Shown piece by piece: positions 11,862 through 23,720 of a DNA stretch of 64,000 nt. Source of the DNA: Pseudofabraea citricarpa (lineage: Eukaryota > Ascomycota > Leotiomycetes > Helotiales > Dermateaceae); NCBI GenBank assembly GCA_029641185.1, contig JAPWGK010000017.1, forward strand, positions 744,001-808,000, in the 5' to 3' direction. The notes under the pieces are model-generated. The model saw nothing but the letters and a program-made list of their open reading frames with translations, did not search any database and was not told where the DNA came from. The position numbers were made by a program, and so were the translations under genes. The first letter of the stretch is position 1. Every line of letters begins with the position of its first letter.

Positions 11862-12906
11862 TAGGTACATAAGTCTAATGGCGAATGTTTGAGATACCTA
11901 CAACACACACCCCTTTAAAAGCTTTATTCTCATCTACTCACCACCTTGCAAATCTAAATCCTACCTGGCTTACCATAACTACAATTAATACATCTAGTAG
12001 GTCTTAGATCAAGCGTCATATTTCGATCGGAGATGTGACATGCATGTACGTTTATCTTCCTTTCTCCTCTGCAGCCTGTAGACCGCTCAGTATTGCATGC
12101 AAGTCTAGCGACGAGGTTCTTGTGGTTCCAAGATGCCATTACTGTCTGTCTATACGCCTACAGAAGTTGGAGAAGGAGTCACATACCAGGTAGTTAGGAG
12201 GTACTATTGAAAGGGGTGTAAACTGCCAGCGATAGACATTAGTTAGTCTTGACATGAGCTGTCGACAGAGAGAAAAGACGGACAGGATCTAGATCCGGTT
12301 CCTGTGATGATTCCCCACCACCACCAAAGATTCACCTTCACCAAGCGCAGACACGAATTTGGAATTTGAATCTGAATTTAATTTTGGTTTGATTTCATTT
12401 TTATCTCTCAACAGACATGGCATGGCATGCCATCCCATCCCATGCCATACCATGACGGGAACGCTCGCGACACTGCACAACGCTATAATAGCACGCTCGC
12501 TACAAAAGCCGTGTTGCAAAAAAAAAGAACACAGCAACGAAAAAGTGGTATCTCTTTCTTTCCCTCGTGCACCGCGTTGCATTGCTTGCATTCGAATCTG
12601 CCCTCCCAGAAAAGAAAAGAGAAAGCCGGATCGAGAAAAGACAAAAAAGACAAGACAACTTTGCACCGTGGCCATGCAGCAGAGGGGGTTTTAAAAAGGG
12701 GGTAGCAGAACTTCTCAAGATTTCTCAAAAACACATCGATCCCATTATCCATTTGTAGATTATACTTTCGCTTGCTTTTTTCCGAATATAAAAGTGGGGG
12801 GATGGGAAGGGAAGAGATATAGTATGGTGGTATGGGTTTAAAAAGGAGAAGATGCGATCGTAGAGCTGGTGACGGGAGATCGGAGCGAGAAGAGATTATT
12901 AAGATA

Positions 12907-15900
12907 TTATTGACTGGCGGTCCAGGTACGATGGGCCTCTTGAAGAACTATGACGCATGTTAGAACGATCAGATAACAATATTGCACGTGGAGACATACC
13001 CGATAAAACTCTCCCTTGACCAGCCCGATCTTCGCAAGCAACTTGTAATCCACCGCCTTCGATAAAATCCAAGACCACACTATTTGGAAGCTCTTCCATC
13101 TCCATATCTGGGATGACTGGTTTTTGGAACTCGCTAAGATGGAATCGTCTAGTGGCGCCTATGTTTGCTTTGTCTCCAGCTTTATGGGCTGAAAGAGCAG
13201 GCGATAATACTAGGAAACCTTGCGAATCAAGCCCCATTGAACGTCGCTTCCAGAGCAGTGTATCCGGGAACTGAACATTGACATCACCAACATTAGAAAC
13301 GGTAGGGGTAATGGCGGCTGAGGTTTGAGAAGTATATGAAGAAATAATGGATCGAGTGTCGATATCGTGTGGGACTGGTTCAGGATCTTCCCGTACTGTT
13401 GGAGAAATTGCATTAGGGTTATTCTTGCGGCTACTTGAGAATGAAGAGGACATTCGTCGAAGCATACGGGTAGCACGACTCGACTTCTTCTCAGACTTAT
13501 CATCGCTGAAGGACGACGATGAACGGGCCGTTGGTGGAGGAGAAATGGCAGAAGGGCTTGAAATAGATTGTCGGCTCATGATCGACATCGGCCTGTGACG
13601 TGTGGGGGATGTGTGAACTGAAGGAGGGCGGGAAGGAGATTTGAGAGCAGGAGATGGAGCAGCAGGCTCAAGATTGATAGAGCGACGACGCTCGGCAAAA
13701 GAGTTTCTTTTGTCATTAATGATGTCTTTAACAACGGATATTGTTGAAGTGATTGAGGATCTTCGATCCTTTTTGGCGGGATTTGACAATCTTCTTTCCT
13801 GGATGGTCTCCTTTGGTGTCTCCCGTGGAGGCAATGCGGTGCCTCTTTGGTGATCTATTACCAGAGGTGATTGCTTCAAATCCAGGGGAGTAAAATCCGA
13901 TATATCTTTCCCGAGCTCAGGTTTCTGTGGGAAAGGCTGGTTAGGGTCCCTAATTATGCGAGCAGTAACAGATATCGACTCTGGTCGGCTATGACCTGGC
14001 TGATTCGATGGCATTGGAGTCGTTTTAAAAGCATCCAGGCGATTCTGAACAGAACCAGATCTTTCCCGCAGCTTAAATGCTTCTGGCGAAGATTCTCGAG
14101 AGTTACCAGGGGAGTTCTTGGTTAGTGAATTTGCTCTCTCTGCAATTGAAGGCGATCTGGATACTGGCCGAACTACACTTTTGCGAACGGAAAAGAAGGC
14201 AGGGGAACTTCCAGGGGGAGGACCACTGGTTCCTGGGGCAGGAGAGCTTGGTGCAAGGCTAGACAGCTGCTCCAATGCTTTGATTCTTTGGGAAATACCG
14301 GAGCCCAGATTTACTTTCTTTGCTACCGGCGCAGAATTCTGCTGATTGATGCGATTCAAATATGCAGCAGAGGCTGAAGATGACCTCGAACTGGGTCGTG
14401 CAGCACCTGCTTCGGGATGAAGCAGCATATCCGATTTGGCACTATCCCTTCTGAGAGGATTCGAGAATGCGCGCGAAAATCGATGTACATCTCGTTCAGC
14501 CTTCTGCGGGCTGGGAAAGACAGGACTAATAGGAGACTTCGAGACAGAAATTGGCTTGGCTTCTTGAAATACTGCAGATTGTAGTTCATCCATTAGCTCG
14601 TCGTCTGATGAGAAATTTGCTTCGGAGTTTGCAGTGCTTTCGTCTGCGATCTCCAAGTCCGTTCGGATTGGTTCAATAAGAGCTCGCTTCTTTGTTTGCT
14701 TTGTGTCCGAGTTATCTGTCTCTGCACCGTCTAGGGTCGATCTCTTGCTTTCGTTCGTTAGTGTGCTCCCAATGATGGACAGTGGCCGTTTCTCCATTGC
14801 TGTTTTTACTTCAGGAATCTTATGAGCTTCAGCTGAGACTGGGGATGCTGGAGTGACCGAAATTGTGGCATTATCGCTGGGTTGAATTTCTGGGTTTCCA
14901 TTTGCGGCCTCAGGTACAACATCCGCTTTTGGAGGTTCTTCAACTATCGCCGGAGGTAACAAAACATCTGGATCTTTCTCGGGTAAGGCTTCGGCCGCTT
15001 TTGGTGCCTCCTCTGGTGCCTCATCAGCGATTTCTACTTTCTTCTGGTGGTCCGGAACTGGAACAGCAATAGAGAACGGCGGTGGCTCATAAGTAAGTGC
15101 TTGTAACTGAGGCAAAACAATATCCTGTTCCAAAGTTTCCTTCTTAGCAGTAGGTGTCGTGTCATTTGTCCCGGTGCTATTTTCTTCGGTATCGCTTTTC
15201 TGCTCAACCTCACCAGCTTTAGGTATTTCTTCCACTTGGGAACTCTCAGCAGTAGTTTCCGACTCGGGCTCACCTACAATTTGAGGTTCAGCAGCTAATT
15301 CCTCCTTGGTGTTTGCTGGCTGCAGAGTTTCATCTGTAGATTCCGATATAGAAGAGGCTCTGGTAGACTCTGCCATACTCGAAGGTTCGATTGGAGATGT
15401 TGGGTACGAATCAGATCTTGTTGCATCTGATTCATCTGTCTTGGGAACTGATACAGCATCAAATGCAATACCCGAATCATTCACACTTGCAGAATCTTCG
15501 ACGGAATCTTGGGCATCCTGCGGAGCACTAGTGGCTGCAATTTCTGGTAATGTCGGACTCTTCTGATTATCATTGGTAGGTGGCAGAGCCGGAACTGCAG
15601 GTGGGGCGGTCTTCTGCTTCTTTCGGAGCTCTAAAGCTTTCATCAATCGTGCTTTCTCTGGTGTGATGGTAGGTAACTTGGGTGAATTTGCCGTGATTGG
15701 TGACATAGGGGCTTTCAGCGATACCCCCGAGCTTGTAGTGGGCCGTCCACCACTAGTATGGGGACGGGATGGTGGTTGCGCGAGAGGCATTGTGTCTGCA
15801 GCAGTAGGTGGATTTAGTGACGTGTTTGATGTTTCCTCGGTATATTGCGACTTGGGCCGTTCTTTTCCTTTCTTTGAACCTCTCGAGAAGAGCTTCAATC

Positions 15901-16885
15901 CTGCGGGCAATGTAGATACTGGCCTGTAGTGAGAAGCTGCTGCAGATGTATGCGGACGACCTCCCACATCCAGCGAAGGTCGCGGACCGAGCTTGACCTT
16001 TGGTTTTCCGTTAGACCCATATGATGTGTAGCTGTAAAGTTCAGGCCTTGAGGACTGCGAGGAAAGGCGCGGTTGTGGTTCATCGATAGAAGTTCGTTCT
16101 CTGGGTGGTGGAGGCGAGGTTTCAAGCGATGCCAATGTAGATTCGATGGTGGATGGTTCTGGAATATTAGGTGTTGTAGGTGAAGGAGCTTCCAAAGAGA
16201 CGGTGGGTAAAGGAGGTTGTGCTTCGGAGATGGAGCCAGTTCTTGCAGTTGATGGGCGTTCCTCAGGAACTGTTGATTGTCTCTTTTTGATGACGCGATT
16301 CTCTTCCTCTTCGTCTTCAGCAATTTCCATCAACCGCCTCCTTCTCAAAGAACTGGTGGAAGAAGATGTGGAGCCAGAAGCTGTGTGTAACGAACAAGCC
16401 GCGGAAAGCGTTGTGTCTCGCAGATCCTTCGGGGATGTGATGGGAAATACGGTATCGTGGGGAGAAAATCTTTCGGTGACTGCATTGAAGTGGACCGTTA
16501 CTCGCGCTGTTGAACAGTTAGCAGGTATTTTCGTCGAGGGCGGGTACGGTGCTCACCCTGAACCAGCCTCGAGCAATCCTCGGGCACGTATTTGATCACT
16601 ACGTTCCTGCGCCTGTATCGCAGAAAGCCGAAAAGGGGAGACGGTTCTTCGTACTTTGCGACCGCATTCCGAATCTCCACGATACCACCATTGCCACGCC
16701 CGAGCAGCTCTATCTCATCACGAGAAACGTACTTGAGGAGGAACCTAGGGAAACTTCAGTATTAAAACAACCACCCCATGCGAGCTTTGCGCCGGCGCGA
16801 ATGTATCTCACCATCCTCCAGGCTCTGCAACGGCGGCATCGTGCGCCTCTTTGACCTTCACATCATCCAGCCCATTCAACGACAT
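12907..16885 (-). CDS. ADF-H (cofilin-fold) protein with a long disordered middle and a PH-like C-terminus
   Basis: Minus-strand exons 16812-16885, 16557-16744, 13000-16506 and 12907-12947 give 1269 residues. Start MSLNGLDDVKVKEAHDAAVA. The first three exons encode an actin-depolymerizing-factor-homology domain, residues about 1-140: WFLLKYVSRDEIELLGRG, YRRRNVVIKYVPED, ARVTVHFNAVTERFSPHDTV. Then comes about 900 residues of Ser/Pro/Glu-rich disorder with many SPxx and RxxS sites. Near the end VQFPDTLLWKRRSM to VLQEAHRTW looks like a PH-type fold with its closing helix. The last intron (12948-12999) is supported because splicing completes that helix. Without the splice the frame ends in an unrelated 26-residue tail. 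Known family role is actin binding; this paralogue probably links actin to the cortex, by inference. A start at 16348 would lose the domain. Confidence 0.85.
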
Positions 16886-18359
16886 CGCCTTGTGGTCCTC
16901 CTCGAATAGACGGTTATTTCGTGATGCTCAATCGTCGGCGATAAACTCTGGTAACACGCATTCAGGGGTAATGCTGATGCCGGCACATCATACGAACGCG
17001 ATGCAAGTCGATTGCAACACACAACGCAGGGCTTCTACGAATGGGATCCGGGTGCCGACAGCAACGAGATGGAGGGGGAGGAGGACAATAACGCTGGCTT
17101 GCTCGGAAGGATATCTACAGAGGAAGGAGCTGCAAGAAAGTCGATGCAATGCTCGTACCCAAAATTATGCTGTCAATAGATGCACGGAACAGGGGTATTC
17201 TCCTATTGGCCGACGTAGCCCGTTGTGCCCGTTCGTCAAACGCTCGACCCGACGACCAGCAACGCCCCGCGAAGTGTGGAATTGGCCGAGTAAGGATGGG
17301 TATGGGTATGGGTACGGGTGTGGTGTTGTTGTTGTTGTAATTGTTGTCGTTGTTGCACTGCCGATTGTCGAGTATCAACTTCTCGAAGTACAGGTCTACT
17401 ACAAAATGTGGACGGACAATCAACTACAGAAGCATCCGCTTTGAATGTCGAGGGCATCAGTTCATGCGACGTGTTTCCTCGCCGTCTAATGGAACAGAGC
17501 GTGTAAAGGCTTGCCTCTTGCCTCCCGCTTTGGCCTCTCTACTCCTCTTTCCAGACTTCCCCCCGCACAGATCACTGAAGGCAAACCAGAGTGACAGAGC
17601 CACAACCAAGACTGATCAGGAAGGAACGTGAGTGGGCCATTATAGCCATCCATGCGGCAACTTGATTGCACACGCTCCATTGGTCTTATCTCTTGAGGCG
17701 GTGGCAGGCCAAACCTGTCTGCTTGCTCTTGTCCTGTACCCGGGTCCCGGTTGAAGGCGGAAACATCTGATGTGCTAAGGAGAGCCACGACGACGACTAA
17801 GACATCACACGTGATGCCACGTTGACGGCCCAGTATAACTCTCGATGAGTACGGGTTACGTGCTTTATTTTGTGGATTGCAGAGTGTTATGAATAGCGAG
17901 GATCGATGAAGGAACAAAGTGCCGCTCGTGTCGTGCGAAAGCGCTACTGCAGATGCTTTCACTGTGCTCAATGATACCGTCAAAGCCGACGTCTAAATTT
18001 TGGCTAGGACTGAAATTTCATTCTAACCTTACGAGCTTCTCCATCATTGGAATACTATATCCCACCTTCGACGCCTTTCTAACCCAGCAAGGAAGAAGGG
18101 AGAGGACTATTTGAGACCACTTTGCTTCCGATTGAATAACAGTTTCCCGCATCTAATTTAGGCTCATTGGGTTATGAAGGCCTATATCATAGATTCATAT
18201 TGCAATCTCAGAGGCCTTAAAAGGTAAATTAAACGTCAGCCATGAACATGCATTTCCAACATAGACTAAGTAAATTTAAAGTAGTTTGAGTAAAACCTGA
18301 AAATTCTATGCAAGACCTTGTATCAATAATAAAAATAGCCCGGATTTTTACCAACCAGA
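16886..18359. other. Intergenic: promoter of the ADF-H gene
   Basis: Contains G/T-rich microsatellite sequence near 17287-17345 (GGGTAT and TTG units) and a CACGTG at 17808-17813. Frames of up to 197 codons on both strands lack an ATG context, splice support or any family likeness. The AT-rich part at 18000-18359 is probably the 3' flank of the next gene. Confidence 0.5.
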
Positions 18360-19889
18360 TCATCCCCATCTTCCCCTGCTCGCCCGCGAGTAGGCTTCTT
18401 CATTGCGCTTCTCCCATTCTCCTTCGGGATCGACCTCACGGGATACGGTGCCAACCTTGACACCTGTGAATCGACAGTCGCGAAGGTAGGTGCAGCTGAA
18501 TCTCCCCTCCAGTTCTTCTCCTTTGTTACTGAAAGTAATAGTTCGCACCGAACTATCAGACCCTAGCTGAATTTCGCCCTCCCCAGTTTCCTCACCACGC
18601 CAGCGGTATCTCCAAGTAGGACGTCGCACGGTTGGTTTGTCCTTGACCGCGAGGTGAAATACTTTGTCTGTATAAGCAGAGTCAGGTTCAGCTTCACCCG
18701 TATATGGAATGTAATCCTCCATATTGACATCACCGTCGGCATCAATTCCATATGAAGGTTCTCGTTTGCGTTTGCCAGGTCTTGAGGTCTGCTCGTTCTT
18801 TGGAACCGGAATAGGTTTCTCAAAGCGCATGATGCCAGTCACAACTCTGAAATCAAACAGTGCTACCATTTGATTCTTCCCCCTTCTGTTCTCCAGATGT
18901 ATTTGCAGTGTCAAGATATCTTTCTTGTTCCGGCCAGGCCACTCTGACTCGATATCATGGCACTTAATTGCGTATATACCTCTTACATCCCACGTCCCTG
19001 CCCCCTTTTGCTCACTGGACTCGCTTAACTTCTGCGGTTGGCTAACTTGCTTAAGCAAGCCATTCGAGGTTGATTTTGGTTCGAGAGTTGGTTTGATTTT
19101 TGAATTGGGCTTGGATTTCTCCAAAGGTCCTGCCTTTGCCTTCACTGATGCCTTTTCGATCGTTGCCGTCTTGGCATTGGATGTGGCTACAGCTTTCCCC
19201 TTTGATGCTGGTTTGTCAACCGGTGCCTCTCGTTTTGATCGTTCTACTCCTCGTTCGATTTCCCTCATTTGGTTCCATACAGCATCTCTTGTCCGGCCAA
19301 GAATTAGCCAGCGGTCCGGTGATGGTTTCTTGTTACCAACCCAAGGTGCATCAACAGTGACGGATTCGAGACCTAAACCCTCAGCAGCATTGGCTAATGC
19401 TATCCGATCCGCGATCTTGACCACAACGATGTCTAGATTTGCTGGTCTCCCACTGCCACCTTTGGGAAAGGCCTCGTTCAGGAACTTTTTGGGGTCGTTT
19501 CTTGCTTTCTGCTCTACTGTTTTCAATTCTGCCCACTTCCCATCCTTGGCTGATTTCTCGAGTTTTTTGAACTCCTTATTCAGCTGGGTTTCAGCAGTTT
19601 TGAGCTCTGGCAACATCTTTGCCTTTGCATCTTTGATTCTAAGTTGCATGTCCCCAATGGCGCCGCTTTGATTGAGCCCGCGAAATGCACATTGAGCCTT
19701 CCACCAGGCCGACGGCTTCTTCTCAACGTTTGTAGTGTTTGCATTGCCACCTGATTTCTTAGAAACTTTTGGCGGCATGTATTTCTCTGGGTGAGGATCA
19801 TAGCCAAACCCATCCTTATAGAGACCATCGCTGGTGCATGTGTAGGTCACTGATTTCAGTGTGAATTCCAACGGATTTATGTCACTCAT
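18360..19889 (-). CDS. Unnamed fungal protein, 509 residues, with a beta-rich C-terminal domain
   Basis: Single exon on the minus strand; I place the start at the ATG giving MSDINPLEFTLK rather than at an upstream TTG. Three parts can be seen. Residues 1-about 150 have a conserved-looking block (GYDPHPEKYMPPK, WWKAQCAFRGLNQSG) followed by a lysine-rich coiled coil. Residues about 170-240 look alpha/beta (LDIVVVKIADRI, DRWLILGRTRDAVW). After a low-complexity linker, residues about 320-500 form a beta-rich domain (GIYAIKCHDIESEWPG, ILTLQIHLENRRGKNQ, ALFDFRVVTGIMRFEKP, WRGEETGEGEIQLGSD, CRFTGVKVG) that I associate with many unnamed Pezizomycotina proteins. I do not recognise a named family and assign no function. 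It is divergent from TOM22. Confidence 0.75.
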   Translation of the reverse strand: MSDINPLEFTLKSVTYTCTSDGLYKDGFGYDPHPEKYMPPKVSKKSGGNANTTNVEKKPSAWWKAQCAFRGLNQSGAIGDMQLRIKDAKAKMLPELKTAETQLNKEFKKLEKSAKDGKWAELKTVEQKARNDPKKFLNEAFPKGGSGRPANLDIVVVKIADRIALANAAEGLGLESVTVDAPWVGNKKPSPDRWLILGRTRDAVWNQMREIERGVERSKREAPVDKPASKGKAVATSNAKTATIEKASVKAKAGPLEKSKPNSKIKPTLEPKSTSNGLLKQVSQPQKLSESSEQKGAGTWDVRGIYAIKCHDIESEWPGRNKKDILTLQIHLENRRGKNQMVALFDFRVVTGIMRFEKPIPVPKNEQTSRPGKRKREPSYGIDADGDVNMEDYIPYTGEAEPDSAYTDKVFHLAVKDKPTVRRPTWRYRWRGEETGEGEIQLGSDSSVRTITFSNKGEELEGRFSCTYLRDCRFTGVKVGTVSREVDPEGEWEKRNEEAYSRASRGRWG

Positions 19890-20305
19890 GCTGAGCCGAC
19901 TCGTCAATCTGCTGGATGTAGTCAATACCTGAACTGTTGACAATATTCAACAGAAGTCGATCATCTGACTTGATGAGTACAGCATAGCACTAGGCTGCTC
20001 TGAAGCTACCTGCCAGGAGAAGCAGGTTGTAATTCTGGGACTGAGGTTCGAGAAAGTGGGTTCAAAACGCGAGGTTCCGGAATAACCGTGCAGCATGCAA
20101 CGCGCCGTCGGCACGGGACTCGGGCGCGTTAGCACGTGAGAATGGTCATCGTTCACAAGCGAGCTAAGCTCAAAAATTTCGGGAACCTCGAAGGCCAGGG
20201 AACAAGAGAGCACATCAGCACCGAACAACTTCATCGCATTCACCGCCATCCGCATTCCAACACCTATCCACCCAGTCTACCTTACGCTTTCCAGCACACA
20301 TCGAA
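19890..20305. other. Divergent promoter between the unnamed gene and TOM22
   Basis: 416 bases shared by two divergent genes. Contains GCACGTG (CACGTG at 20133-20138), 168 bases before the TOM22 start. No coding frame. Confidence 0.55.
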
Positions 20306-20869
20306 ATGGTTGAATTAGTAGAAGTCGAGGATGAGTCCTTTGAGACCAAGCAAGCTGGACCATCTGACGAGGACGACTACTACACTGATACTGGTTCGTT
20401 TCCCCAACCCATTCTTTATGTCAGTTGACTAATAGTGCAAAGACTCCGAGATCTCTACCGATGACGAGGATGAAATACCCGATGAAGAAACTCTTACGGA
20501 TAGATTACTCGCCCTCAAGGACATAATACCCCCTACCACACGAACATACATCAGCAATACGGTCGACTCTACTACGGGATGGATCAAGTCCGGATTACTG
20601 TTCGGTGGAAAGACCCTCTTTGTCATTAGCACGAGTGCTCTATTGTTGGGTGTCCCGTGGGCATTGGCTTTCGCCGAAGAGCAGCAGGTGGTTGAGATGG
20701 AGAAGGAGATGAGAATGCGAGAGTCTGGAGAACAGGTATGTGCACACTTACTAGCGCCGCCATTTACCATGATGGGACTTTTCAGAGGCTAACATGATGT
20801 ACGCAGCTTCTGGCCCAAGGCAACACTGCAGGAGCTCTGAACGCCCAGCTTGGTAAGCCGGCACTGTAA
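20306..20869 (+). CDS. TOM22: Mitochondrial import receptor subunit Tom22
   Basis: Exons 20306-20393, 20443-20735 and 20807-20869 give 147 residues, the usual size. Central receptor and organiser of the TOM complex in the outer mitochondrial membrane. The N-terminal half is strongly acidic (VEVEDESFET, SDEDDYYTDT, STDDEDEIPDEE), the presequence-binding side. A single membrane helix lies at about 77-100 (FGGKTLFVISTSALLLGVPW) with the characteristic proline. The short C-terminus ends in LGKPAL. The flanking positive and aromatic residues (TTGWIKSG) fit a tail-anchored topology. Join phases are correct at both introns. Another import component, MPP alpha, lies 3 kb away. Confidence 0.92.
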
Positions 20870-21343
20870 TTTGAACGAAGATATGAGGCTGGGTGGTTCG
20901 AACTCGGGATAAAATAAATGGAATGGTTGCATTGTAACATAAGTGAGTGTTTGGGATAGCTGCATATTTCAAAGGGCTGGCGGTCAAGCCTGTGTTGTAT
21001 TTCTACGTATCTCATCTCAGGGAGCAGTAATGTTTCGTAATCTGAATCCCTAGCATAAAATAAAGCGGCGGTTCAAGTTTACACATATAGGCCTTGGCCA
21101 TTATTGTTCCAAGATATGTTTATCGCCAGTGGTTCCTACCAGTCGTACACTACTTCTCTTCTCGCTAGTCCCGGAGCCGAGTCCGCCCGTCTTCATTGGC
21201 TGACATGGACGCTTTGTTGTACTTGTTCCACAACAACTTGCGAATCGCTTCCAACTTTTAAGCTTTCTCCATGAACCTGTTTTTGGTACGGAGTACCTCT
21301 TCTCTTTTCACGTCGTGACAACCTCCTGCGTAGGCAGATTATA
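20870..21343. other. Intergenic: TOM22 3' flank and bestrophin-like gene leader
   Basis: No coding frame supported. A GGTTCGAACTC resembling a tRNA B box at about 20897 has no matching A box or cloverleaf. Confidence 0.6.
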
Positions 21344-23407
21344 ATGCAAGCCGCCTCCTCATCTCGCCGTACTTCGCTGCTGCCCATTCGAGAACTCACA
21401 ACCAATCATGATCGTCGGCGGAATCTTGAGTTCCCATTGGCGTATTCTTCACGGAGGAAGGAAAGACGGTAAGAGTACTTCATCCAACCATGAACGCCAA
21501 CTAACTTGTGAAGGTGGCCTTTGGTGTTGAGATTTACGAAAGGTTCCATTCATTCAGGTGAGCAGCCAATACCCGAAGAAAATGGAAGAAAGTCAATGGC
21601 AAGACCGGATGCTCCTCAAGGGCTCGTCAACCGCTTTAATCAGTTCGATTACTCGAGGTGTTTCGGGCGAAATAAGATCTGAGAAGTTTGGTTTTTAAGC
21701 CACATGGGTCTGAGTTGAGGTCATATATGTGAAGTACATCTTGAGACTTAAACTGTTGGCCTTGGCACAAGAAGCAGGCATTCTCTGACTACTATTGTAG
21801 AGATCTTTTCTCCAGTATTCGGTCATTCTCTATTTGCTGGGTTCGTAGTTTTCGTCAATCAACAAATTACCAGAGACTTCAACCTTCCAAGCAGTATCGT
21901 ATGTATATACATCCTATCCATTAAACGTATCATGTGATTCCGGCCTTACAAGATCCCAGATACCCTCGCTCTCCATCGTTGTTGGACTTATGCTGGTCTT
22001 TCGGAACCAAACAGCCTATTCACGTTTCTGGAATGGCAGGCTTCATCTCAACACGATCACAACGGCTGTGCGGTGCCTTTCACGAGAGCTGCTCGTTCTG
22101 GTACCTGCACCGGATATCACGCCAGTGAGACAGAATGATACAGCTTCTGGAACGGGAACTCCAAAGTTATGGGCCTACAATAGTTCAAGCACGGATGTGG
22201 CTGAAGCCTCTCTGTCACGAGCTGATTATCTCAGGACTGTCGAAACGATCAAGATCTTGATCGCAATGCTCTATACAGTTAAGAACCATCTTAGAGCAGA
22301 CTGGGGTGTGGCTTTAAGTCCCGGCACTAGTCTGACAGAAGATGGTCAGGAAGCTACCACCGATGAGTACAAAGATTTACTGCCACCTGGGTTGAAAGGC
22401 TATGAGCACAAGGGATTAGGTCTCACATTACAACTCGCAACATTTATTGAGGGCTTCATCAACTTAGGGGTTCAAAGGTAAGTAGCCAATATGATATTTC
22501 AGGAGGGTATGCACTGACTAGTCATAGGGACTGGTTCCATAATGCTGCTGCTTCCCTGATGCTTACAGAACTCAACACTCTGACTAAGGCATATGGGAAC
22601 ATGGAAGTGATTAGACTCGTGCCTATTCCTGTAGCCATGTTGTCGGTAGTCCCATAATGTAGCCTAAAGCTACCTTGCTAATCATGTTATAGAATACACC
22701 ACAAGCAGACTCTTGCCTTGTATTGCGGTATTCTACCTTTCGCTATGGCTGCCGAGATGAGTTGGTGGGCAATACCACTTGTCGCTTTCGTCTCTTTCAC
22801 ACTGTGAGATCTACAGATTTAATCTTCGTGTCAGGAGCTAAGATGTATTAGATACGGCATCGAGGCAATAGCCAAAACATACGAGGATCCTTTCGGCTCC
22901 GCCAAGATCGACATCAATCTGGATGCCGCAGTCGCAGACACGCGGCAAGAAGTGGAAGCGCTTCTCATGGCATGGCAGACCCAAGGCGTGGGAAGCGGGG
23001 GGTTGTTCCGGCCGCAGACAACTGCCAGGTCTACTCGCGGCAGCAGTGTTCAAGAATCATCGACCGTTGTTGACAATCCCACCTCGGCCCAGATCAGACT
23101 TGCTATGGACGGCCTAGCTGCGAGTGGCGATGCTAGGATCGAGACTGAAGGCTTGCAAGTCGGTCCAAGGAAGCAGAGCCATGATCCCCTCTTCGAACCA
23201 TACCAGGATGACTTACAGGGCTTGGAGCACCTTGCACCAGAGGATAAAGCCCGAGAGGAGAGCAAGTCTTCCACTGCTGCGTCGCCCAATCCAAGTCTTC
23301 TGGTCGAAAGCCAGCCGCGAACGCCTGCCCCAGAGGTCGGCAGGAGAGTTGCATGGGGTAGCGTAGCTGGGAAGAACGACGGCGGAGTTGTGGAAGGGCC
23401 AGTTTAG
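21344..23407 (+). CDS. Bestrophin/UPF0187-family membrane channel
   Basis: Seven exons: 21344-21468, 21514-21557, 21801-21898, 21960-22477, 22528-22641, 22693-22803, 22852-23407; 521 residues. Start MQAASSSRRTSLLPIRELT. Family marks are W-P-L-V-L-R-F-T-K-G-S, the helix FGHSLFAGFVVFV, PSLSIVVGLMLVFRNQ followed by AYSRFWNGR, PIPVAMLIHHKQTLALY, GILPFAMAAEMSWW and YGIEAIAKTYEDPFG. Known members form anion-permeable channels; the fungal substrate is not settled. The C-terminal 150 residues are disordered. The 22641/22693 join uses an unusual donor (GTCGGT), chosen because it alone restores LIHHKQ. The acceptor at 21801 could instead be 21816, five residues shorter. Confidence 0.87.
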
Positions 23408-23720
23408 AGGAAGTGGCATCACATAACGCGATCATACATACACAACAAAGACCCTGTAATTTAGACTGTAGATGAAAAGAGATTATTGCTCCTAATGATA
23501 TACTCGAACTGACAGACGCCGGCTATGCTTGCTCATCTCAACCTGCTCTGATATCTCCTCGCCGTCCCTTGCATTCCTAATTTCTCTTAGGGAAGTCTAA
23601 TATACAAGTTTTATACATAGTTGTAAAGGGCACCCCGGCCTCTCGTATCGTAACAGTTCATTTCAGATCTAGTGCGGAGAGAAACAAATCATCAAGGTCT
23701 ATCTGATCCACGCTTGCTCT
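23408..23720. other. Convergent intergenic spacer
   Basis: 313 bases between two 3' ends. AT-rich, no coding or repeat signal seen. Confidence 0.6.

Larger units (their letters stand above)
11375..12906. other. Convergent intergenic region with simple repeats
   Basis: Lies between two 3' ends. It holds several microsatellites, AT-rich stretches and a patch of CATGG/CCATC repeats near 12418-12455. Short frames on both strands look like composition noise. No gene is supported. Confidence 0.6.

Noticed and set aside
16851..17444. 197-codon plus-strand open frame
   Set aside because: Overlaps the first exon of the ADF-H gene on the other strand and runs through microsatellite DNA.
17486..17983. 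165-codon minus-strand open frame
   Set aside because: Starts at TTG, is low in family-like features and lies in the ADF-H promoter; no splice or conservation signal.
20880..20920. tRNA-like B box (GGTTCGAACTC)
   Set aside because: No A box at the right distance and no cloverleaf; it lies in the TOM22 3' flank.
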